Shown here: positions 51,887 to 60,623 of the stretch, one piece after another
How the letters are laid out: each line of letters begins with the position of its first letter
Numbering within the stretch: the stretch's first letter is position 1
From: an uncultured Bacteroidales bacterium
GTDB taxonomy: Bacteria; Bacteroidota; Bacteroidia; Bacteroidales; Muribaculaceae
Length of the DNA stretch: 64,000 bases
Assembly: GCA_900544535.1 (NCBI GenBank)
Contig: UQVH01000012.1
Location: forward strand, 1-64,000
Direction: 5' to 3'
Notes under the pieces: model-generated
Database searches by the model: none
Told to the model about the DNA's origin: nothing
The model's input: only the letters and a program-made list of their open reading frames with translations
Program-made: the position numbers and the translations under genes

Positions 51887-51961
51887 AATTTACTTGCAAT
51901 CAAGCTGCTTGAATCGTTGAATAGTTACTTTTTAAGAGGGTCGTGTCTTTAAGCAACCTCT

Positions 51962-52006
51962 AAACAATAGCAACCGTGGTTTCCGCAACCACGGTTGCTA
52001 TTGTTT
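51962..52006. repeat. Perfect 20-bp hairpin
   Basis: Bases 51962-51981 pair without mismatch with 51987-52006 around a five-base loop (TCCGC); the core is CAACCGTGGTT. It is followed by GTGGATAATG and not by a T tract outside the stem, so it is either a terminator with its T run inside the stem (TTGTTT) or a structural repeat. Confidence 0.65.
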
Positions 52007-52112
52007 GTGGATAATGAAATTTTTAGGGCGTCTGAATAGAATTGCGAGTGGAAATTCATGCAGGCAGACGGAACTATCGGCGATTTTTTTGTCGGGATTA
52101 AATTTGGTTTAC

Positions 52113-52143
52113 AATTTTTTATGAGTAATTTTGCAAGGGCTAA
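52113..52143 (+). promoter_or_regulatory. Promoter of the methylmalonyl-CoA operon
   Basis: TTTG at 52113-52116 and TAATTTTG at 52136-52143, 19 bases apart, match the consensus. Transcription starts near 52150, which rules out the upstream open start at 52131 and supports ATG 52218. Confidence 0.8.
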
Positions 52144-52217
52144 GAACGCGCTCGCGTAATTGGCCCGAAATCAATTTAATCACAACTTATTATAAGCATC
52201 ATTTATTATTTCATATC

Positions 52218-52637
52218 ATGGATATTTCACACATCGAGCATGTAGGCATCGCTGTTCCTGATCTGAAGGAAGCCATCGCCTTTTACGAAAACACTCTTGG
52301 CCTTAAATGTTTTGCCATTGAAGAAGTTGAGGATCAGAAAGTTCGCACAGCCTTCTTTAAAGTAGGCCAGACCAAGATCGAACTTCTTGAAGGCACCTCT
52401 CCCGAAAGCGCCATCTCAAAGTTCATCGCCAACAACGGCGGTCGCGGAGGCATCCAGCACATCGCATTCGCAATTGAAGACGGCGTGGCCAACGCTCTCG
52501 CTGAAGTTGAAGGCAAAGGCTGCCGCCTCATCGACAAAGCTCCTCGCAAGGGTGCCGAAGGTCTCAATATCGCCTTCCTTCACCCGAAATCGACTTGCGG
52601 TACCCTCATCGAACTCTGCGAGGACCCCAACAAGTAA
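52218..52637 (+). CDS. mce: Methylmalonyl-CoA epimerase
   Basis: Interconverts (R)- and (S)-methylmalonyl-CoA between the mutase and the decarboxylase. It is a 139-residue vicinal-oxygen-chelate enzyme. Metal ligands are visible as HIEHVGIAVPDL (His), GGIQHIAFAIED (His) and GTLIELCE (Glu), with the glyoxalase-type fold repeated twice. It heads the operon for the sodium-pumping decarboxylase, 66 bases before mmdA. Confidence 0.95.
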   Translation: MDISHIEHVGIAVPDLKEAIAFYENTLGLKCFAIEEVEDQKVRTAFFKVGQTKIELLEGTSPESAISKFIANNGGRGGIQHIAFAIEDGVANALAEVEGKGCRLIDKAPRKGAEGLNIAFLHPKSTCGTLIELCEDPNK

Positions 52638-52703
52638 GAGTGCACGGACCGGAAACGGACCGGAAGTAACAACAGTAAGAATCCATACTTTACTTCAAAA
52701 CAA

Positions 52704-54257
<1,554 letters not shown>

Positions 54258-54313
54258 GGCAGAGCGGAAGTGAAAGGTCACTCAAACCGATAAACTATCA
54301 TCAGAAAAAAGTT

Positions 54314-55243
54314 ATGAAGAAAAGACTTTTAATGCTGTTGCTGGTGACTCTCGCCTGCGTCACGGCAGTGTCGGCCCAGGGTCGTCGCGGTCTGCGCCTC
54401 AACGAGGTGATGATCGTCAACGACTCCACCAGTGTGGTGGATGACTTCGGCCGCTACAATGCCTGGGTGGAGCTGTACAACTCCACCTTCGCCCCGCTGG
54501 AGATTTCGAGCGTCTTCCTCACCAACGACCGCAACAACAATAAACTCTATCCGGTGCCCTTAGGGGATGTCAACACCGAGATTCCGGCCCGTCAGCACGT
54601 GCTTTTCTGGGCTGACGGTGAGCCTAACAAAGGCACTTTCCACCTGAATTTCGTCTTCACTCCCGGAGAGGACAACTATCTTGCCATCTATGACGCCGAC
54701 GGCCTGTCGCTCATCGACGAGATCGTGGTTCCCGGCAGCCTGCTCCCCGGACAGTCCTATGCCCGCAAGGTTGACGGAGAAGGTGGTACAAACAATCCCG
54801 ATGACTGGGAAGTGCGCGACGGTTCGGAGGCGAAGTACATCACCCCTTCGAGCAACAACATCATCAAGAGCACCAACAACAAGGTCGATAGCTTCGCCGA
54901 AAACGATCCTCACGGATTCGCAATGGCAGTGATGGCCATGTGCATCGTGTTCTCGGCCCTGCTCGTGCTTTCGATCTGCTTCTACATCATCAACCGCATC
55001 GGAGCATCCATCTCGCGCTCGCGCAAGATCAAGGCTCTCGCTTCTGAAGAAGAAGAACCCGCCGACCACCACCGCGAACAGGATTCCGGCGAAGTCATCG
55101 CCGCCATCTCTGCGGCTCTCGCCGAACATCTCGACGCCCACGACCGCGAAAGCACCGTGCTCACCATCAACAAGGTGCGCCGCGCTTATTCGCCTTGGAG
55201 CTCGAAGATTTACAGCCTGCGCGAACTTCCTAACCGCAAGTGA
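54314..55243 (+). CDS. OadG-family subunit with N-terminal lamin-tail domain
   Basis: A 309-residue protein with three parts: a signal peptide (1-21, ending SAQG), a lamin-tail (LTD) beta domain at about 27-178 (LRLNEVMIVNDSTSVVDDFG, WVELYNSTFAPLEISSVFLT, GEDNYLAIYDADG), and a single membrane segment (about 202-226, FAMAVMAMCIVFSALLVLS) with a cytoplasmic charged tail of the OadG/MmdD type. The last part is the gamma/delta subunit that assembles the sodium-pumping decarboxylase. The external LTD is outside the enzyme's classic composition but recurs in Bacteroidales. It sits between the alpha and biotin-carrier genes. Confidence 0.85.
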   Translation: MKKRLLMLLLVTLACVTAVSAQGRRGLRLNEVMIVNDSTSVVDDFGRYNAWVELYNSTFAPLEISSVFLTNDRNNNKLYPVPLGDVNTEIPARQHVLFWADGEPNKGTFHLNFVFTPGEDNYLAIYDADGLSLIDEIVVPGSLLPGQSYARKVDGEGGTNNPDDWEVRDGSEAKYITPSSNNIIKSTNNKVDSFAENDPHGFAMAVMAMCIVFSALLVLSICFYIINRIGASISRSRKIKALASEEEEPADHHREQDSGEVIAAISAALAEHLDAHDRESTVLTINKVRRAYSPWSSKIYSLRELPNRK

Positions 55244-55291
55244 TCGAAACAGCCACTCAACACTTTCAACCATTGAAACACTATCACGACA

Positions 55292-55726
55292 ATGAAAGAA
55301 TATAAATATAGAATCAACGGTAACCCCTATACCGTCAAAGTCGGCGACATCGACAACAATATCGCCAAGGTGGAGGTCAACGGCGTTCCTTACAAGGTGG
55401 AACTCGAAAAGACTGACAAGCCTGTGACCATCGTAACCGCTCCGCGTCCCTCGGCAGCTCCCCGCACTGAAAGCGGCGCCAAAGTGATTGCCAAGCCCAA
55501 AACAGCAGCCGGAGGCTACACTGTCGAAGCCCCGCTCCCCGGTGTGGTTCTCTCGGTCAATGCAAAGGTAGGCGATGTTGTCAAGGCTTCCGACACAGTT
55601 GTGGTGCTCGAAGCCATGAAGATGGAAAACGCCATCCATGCAGGCCAGGACGGCAAAGTCGCCTCAATCGCTGTCTCTGCCGGTGACTCCGTGCTCCAGG
55701 GTGCAGTGCTCATTACCCTCGAATAA
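55292..55726 (+). CDS. mmdC: Biotin carboxyl carrier subunit of methylmalonyl-CoA decarboxylase
   Basis: 144 residues. The C-terminal biotinyl domain has the canonical EAMKMEN at 107-113 (Lys110 carries biotin) within VEAPLPGVVLSVNAKVGD and VVVLEAMKMENAIHAG. A Pro/Ala/Lys linker at 50-75 separates it from an N-terminal part that resembles the interface domain of related carboxylases. It shuttles carboxyl-biotin between the alpha and beta subunits. Confidence 0.95.
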   Translation: MKEYKYRINGNPYTVKVGDIDNNIAKVEVNGVPYKVELEKTDKPVTIVTAPRPSAAPRTESGAKVIAKPKTAAGGYTVEAPLPGVVLSVNAKVGDVVKASDTVVVLEAMKMENAIHAGQDGKVASIAVSAGDSVLQGAVLITLE

Positions 55727-55789
55727 CAAAAGAGTGAGTGTTCCCGACAATCTAATTGAAAACCTCACTTTCAAGTAACAGCAACAACT

Positions 55790-56944
55790 ATGTTTAGCGA
55801 ATTCTTAACCCAAAACCTTCAGGAGTTCTGGCATCTGACAGGTTTTTACAACGCCACGTGGCAGCATCTTGTCATGCTGTTGGTGGGTCTGTTCTTCATC
55901 TGGCTTGCCATCAAGAAGAACTTTGAGCCCATGCTCCTCGTGCCCATAGGTTTCGGTATCCTCATCGGCAACGTGCCCTTCAACACAACCGCCGGCCTGG
56001 AAATCGGTATTTATGAAGAGGGCTCCGTGCTCAATATTCTCTACAACGGTGTGAGCGCCGGATGGTATCCTCCTCTGATTTTCCTCGGCATCGGTGCGAT
56101 GACCGACTTCTCGGCTCTGATCGCCAATCCGAAACTGATGCTCATCGGCGCCGCCGCCCAGTTCGGCATCTTCGGCGCCTATATGGTGGCCCTCCTTCTC
56201 GGCTTTGCTCCCGATCAGGCCGGTGCCATCGCGATCATCGGTGGAGCCGACGGTCCCACGGCCATCTTCCTTTCTTCGAAACTCGCTCCCAATCTGATGG
56301 GTGCCATTGCCGTCTCGGCTTATTCCTACATGGCACTCGTCCCCGTGATCCAGCCGCCGCTGATGCGCCTGCTGACCACAAAGAAAGAGCGCGTCATCAA
56401 GATGAAGCCCGCGCGCGCCGTCTCGCAGAACGAGAAGATCATCTTCCCGATCGTCGGTCTGATCCTCACCTGCTTCGTGGTGCCTTCGGGTCTGCCGCTG
56501 CTCGGCATGCTCTTCTTCGGCAACCTGCTGCGTGAGTGCGGCGTCACCAACCGTCTGGCCAAGACTGCCAGCAACGCACTCACCGACATCGTCACCATCC
56601 TTCTGGGTATGACGGTCGGCGCATCCACCCAGGCTTCCGAGTTCCTGACCTCAGAGACAATCCGCATCTTCCTCCTCGGCTTCATGGCGTTCATCATCGC
56701 CTCGGCCAGCGGTGTCATCTTCGTCAAGATTTTCAACCTCGTGCTTCCGAAATCCAAGAAGATCAACCCGCTTATCGGCAACGCCGGTGTTTCGGCTGTC
56801 CCGATGTCGGCGCGAATCTCCAACAACCTCGGTCTGGAGTATGATCCGAGCAACTACCTGCTGATGCACGCCATGGGCCCGAACGTGGCCGGTGTGATCG
56901 GTTCGGCTGTGGCTGCCGGTGTGCTTCTCGGCTTCCTTGCCTGA
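55790..56944 (+). CDS. mmdB: Sodium-translocating decarboxylase beta subunit
   Basis: A 384-residue integral membrane protein that decarboxylates carboxybiotin and exports Na+. It has about nine or ten hydrophobic segments. Conserved motifs are LLVPIGFGILIGNVPFNT, FLGIGAMTDFSALIANPKL and IIGGADGPTAIFLSSKLAP, with the Asp of ADGPTAIF thought to be part of the Na+ path. It is the last gene of the mce-mmdA-LTD/OadG-mmdC-mmdB operon and is followed by a strong terminator. Confidence 0.96.
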   Translation: MFSEFLTQNLQEFWHLTGFYNATWQHLVMLLVGLFFIWLAIKKNFEPMLLVPIGFGILIGNVPFNTTAGLEIGIYEEGSVLNILYNGVSAGWYPPLIFLGIGAMTDFSALIANPKLMLIGAAAQFGIFGAYMVALLLGFAPDQAGAIAIIGGADGPTAIFLSSKLAPNLMGAIAVSAYSYMALVPVIQPPLMRLLTTKKERVIKMKPARAVSQNEKIIFPIVGLILTCFVVPSGLPLLGMLFFGNLLRECGVTNRLAKTASNALTDIVTILLGMTVGASTQASEFLTSETIRIFLLGFMAFIIASASGVIFVKIFNLVLPKSKKINPLIGNAGVSAVPMSARISNNLGLEYDPSNYLLMHAMGPNVAGVIGSAVAAGVLLGFLA

Positions 56945-56965
56945 TAAGATCCGGGTCTGACCCTA

Positions 56966-57019
56966 AAAATCGCAGGGGCATAAATTTTAGCTGAATAAAA
57001 CTTATGCTCCTGCGATTTT
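56966..57019 (+). terminator. Terminator of the decarboxylase operon
   Basis: Bases 56966-56983 pair with 57002-57019 (core AAAATCGCAGG/CCTGCGATTTT, one G-T pair) around an 18-base loop, and the right arm itself ends in a T run. Confidence 0.85.
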
Positions 57020-57304
57020 CCTTTCCGGATGCTATCGGATAGTACTTCTGAAAAAATTTGTCTGCTGAATTGTCTGTGGTTCCATAGTTTGTGGTTATAC
57101 AGCCGTTTGGATAACGGCGTGAAATAAATACTCTTTTCTTCAGACTATAAAAATGGCTATTCCTGAAAACCATCGCCTTGCTGAGACGTTTAATAAATAG
57201 AAATTATCACATTACACATGCGTTTGATTTCTATTGCAGACCTCATGCTCTTCCCTTACACCTAAGTAATCGGTTCGTAACCATTTGTCCATTTATTCCA
57301 AATT

Positions 57305-57658
57305 ATGGTAACACGAGAACATATCGACGCACTTTACCGGAAATACAACAGACCTCCGGCTTCGATTGATGAATTGAATTTCGGACTGCTCTTTGATTAT
57401 GCTCTGGAGAATCATGGTATTGTCATCGATGAGGATGAACTGTTCATAGGAAGCGTCAACCCTTCGTCGCCATTCGCTCGGATTCCCCTCAGACACATTC
57501 ATGAAATATTTGAGTTTGAAAATCAGATAGCCATCGTGTTGCGCAATTCGATCGTGTTTCTGAGTAAGTCAGACTCCAATGTCAATGTCCATATTCGCAT
57601 GGAAAAAAACTCCGTCTGGTCGCGTCTGAAAGATTCGATTCTTTGTGGCCGCAGATAA
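57305..57658 (+). CDS. Small soluble protein of unknown function
   Basis: 117 residues, no signal peptide or membrane segment. It has an N-terminal helical part (MVTREHIDALYRKYNRPPAS, LNFGLLFDYALENHGIVIDE) and a beta-rich middle (ELFIGSVNPSSPFARIPLRH, IAIVLRNSIVFLSK), which looks like a small PH- or GRAM-like barrel. I do not assign a family. It lies 46 bases before tcdA on the same strand and may be co-transcribed. The 285 bases before it contain no gene that I can support. Confidence 0.6.
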   Translation: MVTREHIDALYRKYNRPPASIDELNFGLLFDYALENHGIVIDEDELFIGSVNPSSPFARIPLRHIHEIFEFENQIAIVLRNSIVFLSKSDSNVNVHIRMEKNSVWSRLKDSILCGRR

Positions 57659-57704
57659 GCCCCGCGGGTGATATTCCGCTCTTTTTACCTGTTTCTGACA
57701 AAAG

Positions 57705-58481
57705 ATGATAAAAGACTGTTTCAACCGCGTGGCTCTTCTGACCGGTGTGGATGCCTTTGACGCGCTTGCATCCAGGAGTGTGATAATTTTCGGAGTCGGA
57801 GGGGTCGGCAGCTGGGCGGCCGAGGCTCTTGTGCGCAGCGGGATCTCCCGGCTGACAATAGTCGATGCCGACACTGTGGCTGCTTCCAACATCAACCGTC
57901 AGCTCCCGGCAACCGCATCGACTGTCGGGCGCGTCAAGGTCGATGTGATGAGGCAGCATCTGCTCGACATAAATCCGGAGGCTTCGATAGAAGCCATACA
58001 TGATTTTTATAATGCCGGAACACAAAACCGCTATGACCTGCGGAACTATGATTATATCATAGACGCCATAGATTCGCTGGCCGACAAAGCGCTGCTCATA
58101 CTCAACGCTACCGCCGTCATGGCCGAAACAGCCCGTAGCGACCGGCCCGTGACGTTTTATTCCTCTATGGGTGCGGCGCTCAAACTCGATCCCTCGCGCA
58201 TCGCTGTCGCTGAGTTCTGGAAGGTGAAAGGCTGCCCGCTGGCAGCCGCCCTGAGACGTAAATTTAAAAAATCGGGTGTCTTTCCCGCCCGTAAATTCAA
58301 ATGTGTCTACTCCGACGAACTTGTAGCCAATCATCCTGACGCCTCCCGTCTTGCCGACGGAAGCGGTGCCATGTCATACGGAAAAGTCGCAACAAGCGGG
58401 GCCATGATGCACATCACGGCCGTTTTCGGCATGACACTTGCCTCGCTGGTCATACGCGATGTCATGGACCGTCTGAAATGA
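57705..58481 (+). CDS. tcdA: tRNA threonylcarbamoyladenosine dehydratase TcdA
   Basis: A 258-residue E1-like (ThiF/MoeB family) enzyme that cyclises t6A to ct6A at position 37 of tRNAs. The ATP site is visible as VIIFGVGGVGSWAAEALVRS, followed by the arginine-finger region SNINRQLPATASTVGRVKVD and DYIIDAIDSLADKALL. There is a conserved cysteine region GCPLAAALRRKFKKSG. Length and lack of a rhodanese domain fit TcdA better than ThiF. Confidence 0.9.
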   Translation: MIKDCFNRVALLTGVDAFDALASRSVIIFGVGGVGSWAAEALVRSGISRLTIVDADTVAASNINRQLPATASTVGRVKVDVMRQHLLDINPEASIEAIHDFYNAGTQNRYDLRNYDYIIDAIDSLADKALLILNATAVMAETARSDRPVTFYSSMGAALKLDPSRIAVAEFWKVKGCPLAAALRRKFKKSGVFPARKFKCVYSDELVANHPDASRLADGSGAMSYGKVATSGAMMHITAVFGMTLASLVIRDVMDRLK

Positions 58482-58553
58482 GACGGGCCGCTGGCAACTT
58501 TAGCTCGGCATGTAAGTAGCCGACAATTAAGGAAATATTTCATTATTTTAAAT

Positions 58554-58584
58554 TTTGTTTTGATGATGATAATTCCGACCTTTG
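58554..58584 (+). promoter_or_regulatory. Promoter of nhaD
   Basis: TTTG at 58554-58557 and GACCTTTG at 58577-58584, 19 bases apart, fit the consensus in seven of eight positions of the -7 element. The leader would be about 98 bases. Confidence 0.6.
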
Positions 58585-58688
58585 CGCCCGAATTGTCAAC
58601 CGTCGCCCCTGTCGGGCCTGTTTTGTCATTGCCTTAAACCGCGCAGATTGAAATTTTAAATATAATCCATGAAATAAAAACTTAAGAA

Positions 58689-59978
58689 ATGGTAACAGCT
58701 ATTGTCACATTCTTTGTACTCGGCTATCTGTGCATTGCTCTTGAAAGCGTGCTGAAGATCAACAAAGCCGTCCCCGCATTGCTGATGTGTGTTGTCTGCT
58801 GGACTCTCTATGCCTGTGGAGTCGGTGACAGCGCCGATTATTCAGGCCGTCTGCTCCATCACCTCGGCGAAACCTGCGAAATCCTCTTCTTCCTGATGGG
58901 AGCCATGACGATTGTAGAGATCGTCGATGCCAACGGCGGATTCTATTTTGTACATGACGCTCTGGCAACCAAGAGTAAGAAAGCCCTCCTGTGGCGCATC
59001 ACGGCCATGACATTCATCCTCTCGGCCATCCTCGACAACCTGACCACCTCGATCGTGATGATCATGGTGCTCCGCAAACTTATCGAGGACCACAAGGACC
59101 GCATGATCTACGGCGGTATCATCATTATCGCAGCCAATGCCGGCGGAGCCTTCTCTCCGATCGGCGACGTCACCACCATCATGCTTTGGATCAAGGGTAT
59201 GATTTCGACCGGCGGTGTCATCTCGCAGCTTCTGATTCCGTCAATCGCTTCGGTCGTGGTTTCGGCTCTGTGCGTATCTCTGTACCTTAAGGGAGAGGTT
59301 GTCGCACCGAAAGTTTCCGAATCTGAAGGATTGAAAAATTCACCGACAGACCGCAAGATCATTCTTTTCTTCGGAGTCGGCGGTCTCATATTCGTGCCTA
59401 TCTTCCGTATGCTGACGGGGCTCCCCCCCTTCATGGGCATCCTGCTGGCTCTCGGTGTGCTTTGGCTTGTCAGCGAATGGCGCTCCAACCGCATGTCGCT
59501 TTTCACAGAGAATTCTCATCTCAAGGTGACCACCCTGCTCTCGCGCATCGACCTCGCCACTATTCTTTTCTTCCTCGGCATTCTTCTTGCCGTGGCCACT
59601 CTTCAGGAAACCGGAGTATTGACCGCATTCGGCCAGTGGCTCAACGAGGTATCCAACGGTAACCACTATCTTGTCACCGGTGTCATCGGTGTGGTTTCAA
59701 GTATTGTTGACAACGTACCTCTCGTGGCCGGCTGTATGGACATGTATGCCATCGCACCTTCCGGCGACTTTGCCTGCGACGGTCTCTTCTGGCAGCTTCT
59801 CGCCTACTGTGCCGGTGTCGGCGGTTCGATGCTTATCATCGGATCTGCAGCCGGTGTGGTTGTGATGGGACTCGAAAAGATCAGCTTCGGCTGGTATCTG
59901 CGCCGCTTCACCTGGATTGCCTTCGTAGGCTACATTGCCGGTATCGGTGTCTACGCCCTCGAAACCCTTTTCATGTAA
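58689..59978 (+). CDS. nhaD: Na+/H+ antiporter NhaD
   Basis: A 429-residue integral membrane antiporter of the ion-transporter (ArsB/NhaD) superfamily with 10-12 hydrophobic segments. Family motifs are ETCEILFFLMGAMTIVEIVD, ILSAILDNLTTSIVMIMVL, ANAGGAFSPIGDVTTIMLW and VVSSIVDNVPLVAGCMDMY; the two DN pairs are typical of the ion site. It exports Na+ for H+ at alkaline pH. It is the neighbour of the sodium-pumping decarboxylase operon, about 2 kb away. Confidence 0.94.
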   Translation: MVTAIVTFFVLGYLCIALESVLKINKAVPALLMCVVCWTLYACGVGDSADYSGRLLHHLGETCEILFFLMGAMTIVEIVDANGGFYFVHDALATKSKKALLWRITAMTFILSAILDNLTTSIVMIMVLRKLIEDHKDRMIYGGIIIIAANAGGAFSPIGDVTTIMLWIKGMISTGGVISQLLIPSIASVVVSALCVSLYLKGEVVAPKVSESEGLKNSPTDRKIILFFGVGGLIFVPIFRMLTGLPPFMGILLALGVLWLVSEWRSNRMSLFTENSHLKVTTLLSRIDLATILFFLGILLAVATLQETGVLTAFGQWLNEVSNGNHYLVTGVIGVVSSIVDNVPLVAGCMDMYAIAPSGDFACDGLFWQLLAYCAGVGGSMLIIGSAAGVVVMGLEKISFGWYLRRFTWIAFVGYIAGIGVYALETLFM

Positions 59979-60007
59979 ATCATACTACCAGCGTAAATCA
60001 TAACACC

Positions 60008-60048
60008 GGCGCCCTGCCGACAGCTCCATCGCTGTCCAGCAGGGCGCC
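60008..60048 (+). terminator. Hairpin after nhaD
   Basis: GGCGCCCTGC at 60008-60017 pairs with GCAGGGCGCC at 60039-60048; a second stem GACAGC/GCTGTC closes inside it. The T run is weak (GCTGCTTTG), so it may be only a partial terminator. Confidence 0.6.
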
Positions 60049-60127
60049 GCTGCTTTGTGGGTCTGACTGTCTGTTGGTTTCGGAGAAGGGGATTTTGGAA
60101 ATTTATAAGGGTAAAATGCTAAAATGT

Positions 60128-60158
60128 TTTGAAATACGGAAAAGAATTAGTAATTTTG
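60128..60158 (+). promoter_or_regulatory. Promoter of rpsU
   Basis: TTTG at 60128-60131 and TAATTTTG at 60151-60158, with a 19-base gap, match the consensus perfectly. Transcription starts near 60165, leaving a leader of about 96 bases. Confidence 0.8.
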
Positions 60159-60260
60159 CCGCGCAAAACCGTGAAGCGCCCGTCGGGATGCTCTGTCATG
60201 GAGCTGTCAGACGGATGGTCCACTATTAAATAACTTAATTTCAATAATCAAAGAACCACA

Positions 60261-60452
60261 ATGATCATCGTACAAGTAAAAGAAGGTGAAAACATCGAAA
60301 AGGCACTGAAGAAATTCAAGCGTAAATTTGAAAAAACCGGCATCGTTCGCGAGCTTCGTTCACGTCAGGCTTTCCAGAAGCCCTCTGTGACCAACCGTAA
60401 GAAAATGATGAAGGCTGTTTACGTTCAGCAGCTTCGTGCCAACGAGGAATAA
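60261..60452 (+). CDS. rpsU: 30S ribosomal protein S21
   Basis: A 63-residue basic protein of the small subunit, near the 3' end of 16S rRNA. It begins MIIVQVKEGENIEKALKKFK and contains RKFEKTGIVRELRSRQAFQK, typical of bS21. In Bacteroidota, bS21 is part of the pocket that hides the anti-Shine-Dalgarno sequence. The leader has no Shine-Dalgarno sequence, but 38 bases after the stop lies AAAGGAGGT, a perfect complement to the anti-Shine-Dalgarno. Confidence 0.95.
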   Translation: MIIVQVKEGENIEKALKKFKRKFEKTGIVRELRSRQAFQKPSVTNRKKMMKAVYVQQLRANEE

Positions 60453-60490
60453 GATTTTCCCGATCAAAACTGCCTTTATACAATCAACCG

Positions 60491-60499
60491 AAAGGAGGT
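60491..60499 (+). promoter_or_regulatory. Perfect anti-Shine-Dalgarno complement downstream of rpsU
   Basis: AAAGGAGGT is fully complementary to the 16S rRNA 3' tail. No start codon lies within the usual 5-10 bases downstream, and the next gene starts 125 bases away. In a genome that otherwise shows almost no Shine-Dalgarno sequences it is unexpected. Confidence 0.5.
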
Positions 60500-60623
60500 C
60501 AGGAAAACACCCGGATATATCACCCGAATTTATTTGATAAAACCATATCCGATGGCGGTGAAGATTGCGGTCAGCAATTCTTCATCGCTATTGTTGTGAC
60601 TTGAAATTCCACCCAAATCCTAT

